The notes: generated by a model from the sequence alone, not told the origin. A stretch of 64,000 nt of DNA from Desulfoglaeba alkanexedens ALDC (GCF_005377625.1 NZ_CP040098.1:1357501-1421500); one strand, 5' to 3'; numbered from the stretch's first letter, positions 31,696 to 40,190 are shown. Translations and numbers: made by a program.

Positions 31696-32545
31696 ATTTC
31701 CGCGGTTTTTTCGAATCCCTCTCTCCGACTGGATCGACGCCCTGATGGATTGGGTGCTCACCCACTGGGGGGCCTTTTTCGATGCCTTCGGCGACGTCCT
31801 TCTCAAGATCCTGCTTGTGATCGAAGCTTTTTTCCTCTGGCTTCCCTGGCCGGTGACCGTAGCGGCTGTCTGGCTTGCGGCCTGGTGGGCCCTAAGGCGG
31901 TGGTGGGCAGGGCCGGCCATGGCTCTGCTGTTTATCCTTATTGGATCCTTCGGCTATTGGAATCTCGCCATGATGACCATCGCCATCGTGGTTTCAGCGG
32001 TCGTCATTTCCCTCATGGTGGGCATACCGGCCGGGATTGTCATGGCCTGGAGCGACTGGGTGGAGTCCACGGTGCGGCCCGTTCTGGACGCCATGCAGAC
32101 CATGCCTTCCTTCGTCTATCTCATCCCGGCGCTCATGCTCTTCGGACTGGGCAAGGTTCCGGCCGTCTTCGCCACCATCGTGTACGCCATGCCGCCGGTC
32201 ATCAGGCTTACCAACGTGGGGATCCGCCAGGTGCCGAAGAGTATTATCGAGGCGGAAGCCTTCGGCGCCAATCGGTGGCAGGTGTTGTTCCACGTACAGA
32301 TTCCTCTGGCCAAACCGTCCATCATGGTGGGGATCAACCAGACCACCATGATGGCCCTTTCCATGGTGGTGATCTCGTCCATGATCGGCGCCCGCGGCCT
32401 GGGGCTTGAAGTGCTGCTCGCCATCAATCGCATCGAGGTGGGCCGCGGTTTTGAAGCCGGATTGAGCATCGTTTTCCTTGCAATCGTGATCGATCGAATC
32501 ACCAACGCGCTGGCGGCCCGGCAGCGCCACCGTGAGACCGCATAG
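31685..32545 (+). CDS. opuAB: Glycine betaine/proline ABC transporter permease
   Basis: This is a ProW/OpuAB-type inner-membrane permease for compatible-solute uptake. The 286-residue protein has about six hydrophobic segments. The EAA-type loop reads IEAEAFGANRWQVLFHVQIP. IRLTNVGIRQVPKS and MVVISSMIGARGLGLEVLL are family segments. Its start overlaps the chimeric gene by 11 bases, the normal spacing to a ProV gene. It has no complete ATPase partner in the window. Confidence 0.93.
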   Translation: MWNEFPRFFRIPLSDWIDALMDWVLTHWGAFFDAFGDVLLKILLVIEAFFLWLPWPVTVAAVWLAAWWALRRWWAGPAMALLFILIGSFGYWNLAMMTIAIVVSAVVISLMVGIPAGIVMAWSDWVESTVRPVLDAMQTMPSFVYLIPALMLFGLGKVPAVFATIVYAMPPVIRLTNVGIRQVPKSIIEAEAFGANRWQVLFHVQIPLAKPSIMVGINQTTMMALSMVVISSMIGARGLGLEVLLAINRIEVGRGFEAGLSIVFLAIVIDRITNALAARQRHRETA

Positions 32546-32607
32546 CCATCGGAAGCCTGAGCGACGTCCCTGCCGGCGGGTCCTCCTTCGCGATCCCGGT
32601 CCCACGA

Positions 32608-32650
32608 CCCCCCATTGGTACTTCACAAAAACAGAGTAAAGTGCTTATAA
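32608..32650. repeat. Left copy of a 43-bp direct repeat bounding the island
   Basis: 37 of 43 bases match 35327-35369 without gaps. The core is CATTGG, one variable base, then ACTTCACAAAAACA, ending CTTATAA. The two copies enclose the toxin-antitoxin, integrase remnant, Fic and hsdM-tail region. Confidence 0.75.
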
Positions 32651-32737
32651 GTAAATGTTGCAAAGTAAAAATGGACAAAGTTGCAAAACCCGTTGCTGGC
32701 TTGAACCGACCCGTCATAGGTCCTTGCATCTAATAAC

Positions 32738-32868
32738 GGATGCAGATCTTTTAGAACGACATCCAAGGTGACCCTCCGAAGTACCTCCAGATGGTCTTGA
32801 AGCAGCAAGCACATCAGCTCCGTTTCCTGCTGATTCCTTCACACTTTCGTTTCAAAAGATCTGCACCC
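32738..32868. mobile_element. 131-bp MITE-like element, copy 1
   Basis: The ends form terminal inverted repeats of 15 bases (GGATGCAGATCTTTT against AAAAGATCTGCACCC, one mismatch). A second copy at 33516-33646 has the same length and orientation with about nine differences. There is no transposase inside, so it would have moved in trans if mobile. No target duplication is evident. The two copies flank the toxin-antitoxin pair. Confidence 0.75.
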
Positions 32869-33020
32869 GGTGACGTTGGTAAAGGTCCTGAAATCGATTG
32901 ATTTCGGCCTGGTTTATGGTATGCTTATTTTCGATTTGAGCTGCCTGGAATTGGGCGACGTCTGTGCTTCATAGCGGCAGGTGAGCTTGGGCCTTAGCCA
33001 AAGTACGGGAGATAATAAGC

Positions 33021-33026
33021 TATACT
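33021..33026 (+). promoter_or_regulatory. Possible -10 element of the toxin-antitoxin operon
   Basis: TATACT lies 27 bases before the antitoxin start, in an AT-rich leader, followed by GGAGGT at the ribosome-binding position. No good -35 is visible, so the operon may be weakly expressed or autoregulated. Confidence 0.35.
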
Positions 33027-33052
33027 ATCACTGAATTTTTGGAGGTAAGTTC

Positions 33053-33253
33053 ATGGTTACTGCGGAATCACTTGAAAAAGCGGTGGAACAACTGTCCCCG
33101 GCTGAACTAGCCAAGTTCCGTCGTTGGTTTTTACAATTTGATGCAGATGCCTGGGATGCGCAGATTGAAGCGGATGCCGCCGCTGGAAAACTAGACACAC
33201 TCGCTGACGAAGCACTCGCTGAATATCATAGTGGTCAGGTACACGAGATTTGA
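33053..33253 (+). CDS. Antitoxin of a RelE/ParE-type toxin-antitoxin pair
   Basis: The 66-residue acidic protein (MVTAESLEKAVEQLSPAELA, then KFRRWF and an acidic C-terminus) has the size and composition of a type II antitoxin. GGAGGTAAG precedes the ATG. Its stop overlaps the toxin start by 4 bases (TTGA), the usual coupling. I do not recognise a DNA-binding fold in it; the family assignment rests mainly on the toxin partner. Confidence 0.75.
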   Translation: MVTAESLEKAVEQLSPAELAKFRRWFLQFDADAWDAQIEADAAAGKLDTLADEALAEYHSGQVHEI

Positions 33254-33510
33254 AACATTTCACTTCGCGCCGGTTCTGGCAATGTTTTGATGCGCTACCC
33301 ACACAAATTCAGGAGCTTGCACGCCGTAATTATGCTTTACTCAAGCATAATCCGGCACATCCATCGCTTCACTTTAAGTCTGTCTGTTCCGGACGTTTCA
33401 GAAGTATTCGCGTAGGGCTGCATTATCGGGCGCTTGGCGTACCCGTTCCTGATGGTGTTCAGTGGTTCTGGATCGGAAGCCACGATGAGTATGATCAGCT
33501 TATTGGCTAA
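33250..33510 (+). CDS. RelE/ParE superfamily toxin
   Basis: The 86-residue basic protein has the RelE/ParE pattern: SRRFWQCFDALPTQIQELAR (helices), LHFKSVCSGRFRSIRVGLHY (beta core with the conserved Arg-Ser-Ile-Arg-Val) and a C-terminal WFWIGSHDEYDQLI strand with His-Asp-Glu-Tyr. RelE-like toxins cleave mRNA on the ribosome, whereas ParE members poison gyrase; which applies here cannot be read. The start is TTG overlapping the antitoxin stop. The stop lies 6 bases before the second MITE-like copy. Confidence 0.8.
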   Translation: MKHFTSRRFWQCFDALPTQIQELARRNYALLKHNPAHPSLHFKSVCSGRFRSIRVGLHYRALGVPVPDGVQWFWIGSHDEYDQLIG

Positions 33511-33515
33511 CGAAT

Positions 33516-33646
33516 GGGTGCAGATCTTTTAGAACGACATCCAGAGTGACCCTTCGAAGTACATCCAGATGGCCTTGAACCAGCAAGCGCATCAGCTCCG
33601 TTTCCTGCTGATTCCTTCACACTTTCGCTTCAAAAGATCTGCACCC
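33516..33646. mobile_element. 131-bp MITE-like element, copy 2
   Basis: Terminal inverted repeats GGGTGCAGATCTTTT and AAAAGATCTGCACCC are perfect over 15 bases. It follows the toxin gene and abuts the integrase remnant, whose frame it cuts. A solitary 15-base end of the same sequence lies at 60169. Confidence 0.75.
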
Positions 33647-33775
33647 AGCCGCTTTTCAGGAGCTGCGTGGCGTAGGAATGCCGGAATGTGTGGCACGTTG
33701 CGCGTTTGGCCAGCCCCGCCTTTCTTACCGCACCGTTGACCGCCTTCCGGATGATCGATTCGTGAACGTGAGAGA
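33647..33775 (-). pseudogene. Tyrosine recombinase (integrase) C-terminal remnant
   Basis: On the minus strand a 40-codon frame reads VHESIIRKAVNGAVRKAGLA, then CHTFRHSYATQLLKSG. This is the conserved region with the catalytic HxxR (HTFRHS) of tyrosine recombinases, closest in my reading to integron-type and related integrases. Upstream the frame meets a stop, and downstream it runs into the MITE-like element before the catalytic tyrosine. It is therefore inactive and was truncated by that insertion or by deletion. Confidence 0.75.
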
Positions 33776-33821
33776 ATCACTTTGTCTCCCACACCCTGTA
33801 GTGTGGCTCGTATATGACTAC

Positions 33822-34985
33822 TCATAGCGGCTCCGCCCCTTCGCTCAAGACGGCCAGAAACTTCTGGTACGCAAAGACGCGGTTGCGGCGCTGGCCGGTG
33901 ACTTCGCGGACAATGCCCAGATCCTCCAGCATCCGCAAGGATTTGGCGGCGGCGGGAAACGAAAGCCCTGTGCGTTTACGTACCTGATTGACTGTGACCA
34001 ATGGCCGTTCACAAAGCACCCGAAAAACTCGTAAGGTCGTGGACGCTCTGCGTTGGGATTGCTGGATGCTTCGCTCGTCCTGCTGGAAAAGCCCGAGCAA
34101 ACGTTTTGCGGTCTGGACAGCGTTTGTGGCCGTCTGTTCGACCCCTTCCAGAAAGAAATCCAGCCAGGCTTCCCAATCGCCCTCCGCGCGCACCAGGTCA
34201 AGCAAGCGGTAATATTCAGCGCGATGCTGTTTGAAGTACAGGCTGAGATATAGCAGTGGCTGAGATAGCAGCCGGTCGTGGTGGAGAACGAAGGCGATGA
34301 GCAGGCGTCCGATCCGCCCGTTGCCGTCCAGGAAGGGATGAATCGTCTCGAACTGGACATGCGCCAGCGCCGCTTTGACAAGCGCAGGGTATGGATTGCC
34401 TTCACCATGGAGGAAACGCTCCAGATGAGCCATACAATCCTCCACGTGGTCAGGCGGAGGAGGGACGAAGGCTGCATTTCCAGGACGGGTGCCGCCGATC
34501 CAGTTTTGCGAACGGCGGAATTCGCCTGGAGATTTTGCGCTGCCTCTTCCGCTCTGCAGCAAAATGGCGTGCATCTCCCGGATCAAATGGTTTGAAAGCG
34601 GGAATCCTTCTCGCAGTCGCTTGAGCCCGTGGTTGAGCGCTGCCACGTAGCTGGAAACCTCAACCACATCATCAATGGGCACGCCAGGCGCTTCTTCCAG
34701 TTCAAAGAGGAGCAACTGAGCCAGAGATGACTGCGTGCCCTCGATTTGCGAAGAGAGCACAGCCTCACGGCGCACGTAGGCGTAGAGAAACAGATCACGC
34801 TCGGGCAGGAGCAGGGTCACGCTATCGAGTCGGCCCAGCGCCAGGGTTGCTCGTTCCAGTACCTGCAGGCGTTGCTCGGTTAGTTGCAGCGGAGGGGTCG
34901 GCGGCAGGGGATGTGGGACGAACGCCCGGATCGTCTCCCCTGCGATCTGGCTTGTTTCATAGCTTCCGGTCAGGCCGCGGCGCAT
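33822..34985 (-). CDS. Fic family protein (probable AMP-transferase) with winged helix
   Basis: The 387-residue protein has a Fic domain with the complete HPFLDGNGRIGR motif, whose His catalyses transfer of AMP (or related groups) to target hydroxyls. The inhibitory helix SSQIEGT lies N-terminal to it, marking a self-inhibited class. An N-terminal Fic_N-like region and a C-terminal winged helix (VTVNQVRKRTGLSFPAAAKS) are present. The winged helix suggests transcriptional or autoregulatory binding. Upstream, 34990-35060 is very AT-rich with repeated TTTAATAA-like blocks that could be an operator. Confidence 0.92.
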   Translation of the reverse strand: MRRGLTGSYETSQIAGETIRAFVPHPLPPTPPLQLTEQRLQVLERATLALGRLDSVTLLLPERDLFLYAYVRREAVLSSQIEGTQSSLAQLLLFELEEAPGVPIDDVVEVSSYVAALNHGLKRLREGFPLSNHLIREMHAILLQSGRGSAKSPGEFRRSQNWIGGTRPGNAAFVPPPPDHVEDCMAHLERFLHGEGNPYPALVKAALAHVQFETIHPFLDGNGRIGRLLIAFVLHHDRLLSQPLLYLSLYFKQHRAEYYRLLDLVRAEGDWEAWLDFFLEGVEQTATNAVQTAKRLLGLFQQDERSIQQSQRRASTTLRVFRVLCERPLVTVNQVRKRTGLSFPAAAKSLRMLEDLGIVREVTGQRRNRVFAYQKFLAVLSEGAEPL

Positions 34986-35069
34986 AGTATAGTTCCTTGT
35001 TCATGGTTCGCTAAATAAAGCCAACCATTATTAAACAAAACTATTAAATCATTTAATAACAGGCAAGCT

Positions 35070-35288
35070 TTATCCCCCATACCCCCGTTCTTCCAGGTTC
35101 CGCCAAATCGCCTCATCCAGCTTCTCCGCCTCGGCGTGCTGCTCGCGAATCTGTGCGACGATGCGCTTCATCTTCTCCTTGAACGGCTCGCCATCGTCTG
35201 CTTGCGCCTGAGCGCCGACATAATGGTGGATTGCGTTGCCTGTGTTTTGAGGTGCGCCGAGTGTCCCTCGGTCGGCATTGTCCCACAT
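35070..35288 (-). pseudogene. hsdM: hsdM (type I DNA methylase) 3' fragment
   Basis: The last 40 residues ([20 protein letters not shown], then [14 protein letters not shown]) match the C-terminal tail typical of type I restriction-modification N6-adenine methylases. The 72-codon frame has no methylase catalytic motif and no neighbouring hsdS or hsdR. It breaks off near the right 43-bp direct repeat, so it looks like a leftover from a lost restriction locus. Confidence 0.6.
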
Positions 35289-35326
35289 CTCAATCCCTTC
35301 GGAGCGTCTGTGTCAAATTTTCCCCG

Positions 35327-35369
35327 CCCCCCATTGGCACTTCACAAAAACACTGCAAAACGCTTATAA
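35327..35369. repeat. Right copy of the 43-bp direct repeat
   Basis: It matches 32608-32650 in 37 of 43 positions without gaps and closes the accessory island. It lies about 95 bases before mrcA. Confidence 0.75.
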
Positions 35370-35464
35370 AGACTTACAAAGAAAAATTCCGGACCGACCG
35401 GAGCGGTTTTCGGCCTCGGATTTTGCCGTCCGGATGATGAACTATGTGAGGATCCCTGACACCC

Positions 35465-37828
35465 ATGACCCGATCGCCCTTCGACAACGCTTCGCCTTCC
35501 CCGTCCTTTCGACGGTCGCGGCACGGCCTGTTTTTAGCCGTCGCCGCGACCCTACTGGTGGCTGCGACGGTAGCCGGCCTTCTGGCTGTGGCCGCTTACG
35601 TGGAACTGGACCGTTCCCTGCCCAGCAGCGAATCGCTCAAAGCCTACCGGCCGCCCGTCGTTTCCCGCATGTACGCTTCAGACGGCACGTTGATCGGCGA
35701 ATTCTATAGGGAACGCCGCTACGTGGTGCCGCTGGAGGAACTCCCCGGCCACCTTATCCAGGCCTTCCTGGCGGCCGAGGACGCCAGGTTTTACGAGCAT
35801 CAAGGGGTGGACGTCGGGGGCATTTTCCGCGCGGCCCTGAAGAATGTGAAGGCCGGAGAGATTGTCCAGGGGGGCAGCACCATCACTCAGCAGGTGGTGA
35901 AAACGCTTCTCCTATCCCCCGAACGCACCTTCACCCGAAAGATCAAGGAAGCCATCCTGGCTTACCGGATCGATCGCTCCCTGACCAAGGACGAGATCCT
36001 CCATCTTTATTTGAACCAGATCTATTTCGGCTCCGGCGCCTACGGCGTGGAAGCCGCGGCCCGCACCTATTTCGGAAAGAGCGCATCGGAACTCACGCTT
36101 CCCGAAGCGGCGCTTCTTGCAGGTCTTCCCAAGGCACCCAGCCGCTTTTCACCTTTCAGGAACATGGAAAGCGCACTGGAGCGGCAGCGCTACGTCCTTT
36201 CCCGCATGGCCGAAATCGGCTTTATTTCTCATGAGACCGCCCGGCAGGCCGAAAAGGTCCCCCTTCGCTTCGCTTCACCCCGGCGCTGGACGTTGCACCA
36301 GATGAATGCGTTCACGGAAGAGGTGCGAAGACAGGTGGAGGCCGCCTACGGCCGGAAGACGCTCTACGAAGAAGGCCTGGAAATTCACACGACACTGGAA
36401 CCGGCGGCTCAGCGCCTGGCGGAAGCCGCGGTCCTTCGCGGCCTGCGGGAATTGGACAAACGCCATGGATATCGGGGGCCTCACGGCAAGATCGAACGGG
36501 CGGGCTGGGCTGACTTCCTGGAAGCACAGGCCGCCGACGGACCACCGGAACCAGGTTCCATCGTCGAAGCCCTGGTCACTGCCTATGACCATGCGGCCAA
36601 GACCATCAGGATTCGATATGCAACGTCTGAATATTCGGTGCAACTGAAGGAGGCTTCCTGGGCTTCGGGTTACTGGGCGCGCCGGAATCCGCCGTTTGAA
36701 CCCGGCGGTCTGATCAAGGTCCGCTTCGAGGCCGCTGATGAAGACCATGCGTGGAAACTCTCCCTGGAACAGGACCCTCAGGCCGAAGCCGCGTTCCTGG
36801 CCGTCGATCCCTCCAGTGGGAGAGTGCTTTGCATGGTCGGGGGCAAAGATTTTGCGGAAAGTCAGTTCAATCGAGCGATGCAGGCCATTCGGCAGCCCGG
36901 CTCCGCCTTCAAGCCCATCATCTACGCCGCCGCTCTCGACCGCGGCTTCACCCCGGCTTCCGTCCTCATCGATTCACCCATCCTTCAGGAAGACCCCAGC
37001 CTTCAGGGGCTCTGGAAACCCGCCAATTACGACCGGACCTTCTGGGGACCGATCCTCCTGCGCAACGCTCTCGTCCACTCCCGCAACGTGGTCACCGTTA
37101 AGCTCCTCAGCGCTGTCGGCATCCCTTATGTGATCGATTACGCGCATCGTCTCGGCATCCATTCGCCGCTCACCCCCACGCTCTCCCTGGCGCTGGGCGC
37201 CTCCGGCGTGTCTCTCTGGGAACTGGTGACCGCCTATTCGCCCTTCGCAAATACAGGGGTGCGTTCGGAACTCTACCTGGTGGAACGCATATACGGCCGC
37301 AAGGGCAACCTGATCGAAGAAAATCACCCTCGGCAGGAAGCGGTCATTTCGCCGCAGACCGCGTACCTCATCACTAACATGCTGCAGGCCGTCATCCAGG
37401 AAGGGACGGGCAGGGCGGCCGCAGCCCTGGGGCGTCCCGCCGCAGGCAAGACCGGCACGACCAACGATCTGAAAGACGCGTGGTTCATCGGCTACACGAC
37501 GTCGGTGCTTGCGGGGGCTTGGGTCGGTAACGACGACCACCGTCTCGCCCTGGGGAACCAGGAAACCGGGGGGCGGGCCGCATGCCCCATCTGGCTGTAC
37601 TTCATGCAGGAGTGGCTCAGGGACAAGCCGGTCCAGACCTTTCCCGTCCCCCAGGGGATCGTGTTTGCAAAGGTGAATCCGCATACGGGGCAGCCGGTTC
37701 GGGACGGTTCGGAAGACACGGTGTTCATGGCGTTTTCGGAAGCGAGTCTCCCGGTGAGAACGGCGGAAGATCACCCCGGGCAGGCCGCGTCTTCCTCCGT
37801 TTCTTTTTTCAAATCGGACCTTTTTTAA
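35465..37828 (+). CDS. mrcA: Class A penicillin-binding protein 1A
   Basis: This bifunctional enzyme polymerises and cross-links peptidoglycan. In the 787-residue protein an N-terminal membrane helix covers about residues 20-45. The GT51 glycosyltransferase domain has EDARFYEHQGVDVGG, QGGSTITQQVVKTLLL and RKIKEAILAYRID. The transpeptidase domain has RQPGSAFKPI (catalytic Ser), VHSRNVVTVKLL (SxN) and AGKTGTTNDLKDAWF (KTG). The start could be a few codons off. It is immediately right of the accessory island. Confidence 0.95.
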   Translation: MTRSPFDNASPSPSFRRSRHGLFLAVAATLLVAATVAGLLAVAAYVELDRSLPSSESLKAYRPPVVSRMYASDGTLIGEFYRERRYVVPLEELPGHLIQAFLAAEDARFYEHQGVDVGGIFRAALKNVKAGEIVQGGSTITQQVVKTLLLSPERTFTRKIKEAILAYRIDRSLTKDEILHLYLNQIYFGSGAYGVEAAARTYFGKSASELTLPEAALLAGLPKAPSRFSPFRNMESALERQRYVLSRMAEIGFISHETARQAEKVPLRFASPRRWTLHQMNAFTEEVRRQVEAAYGRKTLYEEGLEIHTTLEPAAQRLAEAAVLRGLRELDKRHGYRGPHGKIERAGWADFLEAQAADGPPEPGSIVEALVTAYDHAAKTIRIRYATSEYSVQLKEASWASGYWARRNPPFEPGGLIKVRFEAADEDHAWKLSLEQDPQAEAAFLAVDPSSGRVLCMVGGKDFAESQFNRAMQAIRQPGSAFKPIIYAAALDRGFTPASVLIDSPILQEDPSLQGLWKPANYDRTFWGPILLRNALVHSRNVVTVKLLSAVGIPYVIDYAHRLGIHSPLTPTLSLALGASGVSLWELVTAYSPFANTGVRSELYLVERIYGRKGNLIEENHPRQEAVISPQTAYLITNMLQAVIQEGTGRAAAALGRPAAGKTGTTNDLKDAWFIGYTTSVLAGAWVGNDDHRLALGNQETGGRAACPIWLYFMQEWLRDKPVQTFPVPQGIVFAKVNPHTGQPVRDGSEDTVFMAFSEASLPVRTAEDHPGQAASSSVSFFKSDLF

Positions 37829-37934
37829 AACCTTGAGGCTTTGCCCGGCCCAGCAAGTGCGCAAGCCGAGCGGTGGCCACCTGCCCCCCGCGGATGGCGC
37901 TGGGCGCATGGATCGTCTGCCGTTCTGATGGATC

Positions 37935-39905
37935 ATGAAAACCATCGACGACTTCTTTTCCAGGAAGGGCCTTCTGGCCGAAAAGATCCCCGGTTTCGAG
38001 TTCCGGCCGGTGCAAAGGGAAATGGCTCTTTCGGTGGGCCGCTGCATCGCGGAGGGCGTCCCGCTCATCGTGGAAGCCGGCACGGGCACGGGGAAAACAT
38101 GGGCCTACCTGATCCCGTCGATTCTGAGCGGTGCCAAGGTATTGATTTCCACGGCCACCAAGACCCTTCAAGACCAGGTTTTCGATCGCGACATCCCTCT
38201 CCTCAAAAAGCTTTTCTTTCCGGACCTTCATGCCGTCTGCGTGAAGGGCCGCAGAAATTACCTCTGCCTCAGGCGGCTCCGAGAATTCACTTACCAGCCG
38301 TCGTTTTGGAATCCGGAAGAAGCAAAGCTTTTCCGGTCCATCCAGCAGTGGTCGCGCACGACCCGCACCGGCGACCGGACTGAAATGGAATGGCTTCCCG
38401 ATGACACGAGGATCTGGAACGACATCGCCGCAGGAAGCGATGGGTGCCTGGGACAGGCCTGCGATGACTTCAGCCGCTGCTTCCTGACACGGTTGCGCGT
38501 GGAGGCGTCCCGAGCACATCTGCTGGTCGTGAACCACCATCTTTATTTCGCCGACCTCGTACTGAAAAACCGTGGCTTCGGCGAAGTGCTCCCCGAACAC
38601 GATGCGGTCGTCTTCGACGAAGCTCACCAGCTGGAGGACATCGCTGGAACATACTTCGGTCTGGAGTATTCGAGCTTCGCCGCCGGCGACATCTGCAGGG
38701 ACCTGGAGAAGGCTTTTGTCGCCTCGGGGCTCAAGCAGCCCGTGGAAACCGTTCGCGCCGCTAGGGCCCACATCGCAGTGATCCAGAAAGAACTCCACCA
38801 GGTACTGGGAGGCGGTGGAAGGGAAGGTTCCAGGCGCCTTCCGCTGGACAAGGACCGGCTGGGACCTGCCTTTGAAGGGAAGGTCGCCGATCTGAGTCAG
38901 GCACTGGAGCACCTGCAGGCTCTTGCTTCGGTGGAGCGTCAAGCTTCGAGCGTGGTGGAGTCCTGCCACGGCCGGCTGGGAGAACTGATCCATGCCTTGC
39001 ACGGACTTGTCTCCCAAGAGGATGCGTCCCTCGTGTACTGGTATGAAACGGCCCCGGCCCGGCCCGATTTCATCCTCCATGCTACTCCGCTCGACATCGG
39101 CCCCATTTTTCGCGACAGCCTGTTTCAGCGAACGCCCTCGGTGGTCCTCACTTCGGCGACCCTCTCCACACCGGACGGCCTACGCCCCTCCTTTCGCTTC
39201 GTCCGGGAACGGCTGGGGCTTCCCCCGGAAAGCCGGGAATGCCTCCTTCCTTCACCGTTCGATTATGCTTCCAATACGATCCTTTATGTCCCCCGGTCGT
39301 TTCCGGCACCCCAGGAGCCCGGTTTCTGCCAGGCATGCGCCGACCATTCCCGCATCATCCTTGAAAAAACAGGGGGCCGGGCGCTCTTTCTTTTCACGAG
39401 TTTCAGAAACATGCACCGCGTCTATGAAATGCTTCGGGAGACGCTTCGCTATCCCGTCCTGGTCCAAGGCCAGCAGCCGAAACGGGCGTTGCTGGGTCGG
39501 TTCAAAGAATCGGTCGAGTCGGTATTGTTCGCCACCTATTCCTTCTGGGAAGGCATCGACGTGCCGGGCGAAGCCTTGAGCTGTGTCCTGATCGACAAAC
39601 TGCCTTTCGAAGTCCCCGACGACCCGATCACGGCGGCTCGAATCCGGCGCCTGGAACAGCAAGGAGCCAGCGGGTTCACTTCGTACCAGATCCCTCGAGC
39701 CGTAATCCACCTCAAGCAGGGCGTCGGACGACTGATCCGTTCCCAAACGGACCGCGGCCTGGTGGTGATTTTTGACGTTCGGTTGCATACCAAACCGTAC
39801 GGCCGGATCTTTTTCCAGAGCCTCGCCCCCATCCGGCCGATTCGGCGACTGGAAGAAATCGATTCGTTTTTCAAGGGGGATGCCACACCGCAGCGGAACT
39901 GTTAG
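37935..39905 (+). CDS. dinG: DinG/XPD-type ATP-dependent DNA helicase
   Basis: The 656-residue superfamily 2 helicase has Walker A EAGTGTGKTWAYLIP, DEAH in VVFDEAHQLEDIA, and C-terminal helicase motifs (LFLFTSFRNMHRVYE, FWEGIDVPGEAL, QGVGRLIRSQTDRG). Four cysteines between the motor halves (in CVKGRRNYLC and CLGQACDDFSRC) fit the iron-sulfur cluster of the DinG/XPD family. It probably unwinds blocked or damaged DNA. The ATG at 37935 is preceded by a poor Shine-Dalgarno. Confidence 0.93.
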   Translation: MKTIDDFFSRKGLLAEKIPGFEFRPVQREMALSVGRCIAEGVPLIVEAGTGTGKTWAYLIPSILSGAKVLISTATKTLQDQVFDRDIPLLKKLFFPDLHAVCVKGRRNYLCLRRLREFTYQPSFWNPEEAKLFRSIQQWSRTTRTGDRTEMEWLPDDTRIWNDIAAGSDGCLGQACDDFSRCFLTRLRVEASRAHLLVVNHHLYFADLVLKNRGFGEVLPEHDAVVFDEAHQLEDIAGTYFGLEYSSFAAGDICRDLEKAFVASGLKQPVETVRAARAHIAVIQKELHQVLGGGGREGSRRLPLDKDRLGPAFEGKVADLSQALEHLQALASVERQASSVVESCHGRLGELIHALHGLVSQEDASLVYWYETAPARPDFILHATPLDIGPIFRDSLFQRTPSVVLTSATLSTPDGLRPSFRFVRERLGLPPESRECLLPSPFDYASNTILYVPRSFPAPQEPGFCQACADHSRIILEKTGGRALFLFTSFRNMHRVYEMLRETLRYPVLVQGQQPKRALLGRFKESVESVLFATYSFWEGIDVPGEALSCVLIDKLPFEVPDDPITAARIRRLEQQGASGFTSYQIPRAVIHLKQGVGRLIRSQTDRGLVVIFDVRLHTKPYGRIFFQSLAPIRPIRRLEEIDSFFKGDATPQRNC

Positions 39906-40051
39906 TATCTGTGCGATTTCTCTTGCACGTTCGGGGTCTATTTCCGCTGCAGACAACTATCGCTCCGCGCGATGAGTGAACGACCTGCCGCTTTCCATAG
40001 TGCTTTCGTGGTAGGAACAGAAAGCCGTAGCCATTCTGCTCACCCTTCCTC

Positions 40052-40082
40052 TCGTTCCCAAGCTGGAGCTTGGGAACGAGGA
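40052..40082. repeat. Palindromic repeat (TTCCCAAGCT core)
   Basis: CGTTCCCAAGCT and its complement meet to form a near-perfect palindrome, in the gap between dinG and the sugar genes. It belongs to the same family as those at 23.6, 60.2 and 60.36 kb. The rest of 39906-40142 has no convincing gene. Confidence 0.85.
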
Positions 40083-40142
40083 GAACCCATTTCCACGCCG
40101 GAAGAAGACCTCAAGGCCATTCTCGGCTGAGACCATGAGCCA

Positions 40143-40190
40143 GGATGAGGGGGGGAGGCGCGCGGGCCGCGCCCCCCTCATCCCTTTTCT
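40143..40190 (+). terminator. Strong GC-rich hairpin, probable intrinsic terminator
   Basis: GGATGAGGGGGG pairs with CCCCCCTCATCC over 12 bp, enclosing a second GC-rich palindrome, followed by CTTTTCT on the plus strand. It could end the dinG transcript, 240 bases upstream. Confidence 0.6.

Noticed and set aside
33500-33520. Possible attC-like cassette end after the toxin gene (GGCTAAC)
   Set aside because: The opposite core site of an attC is missing and the integrase remnant is placed on the other side, so an integron cassette is not supported.
39973-40130. Short open frame starting MSERPAAF that runs through a palindromic repeat
   Set aside because: It passes straight through the TTCCCAAGCT repeat and has no ribosome-binding site or family resemblance.
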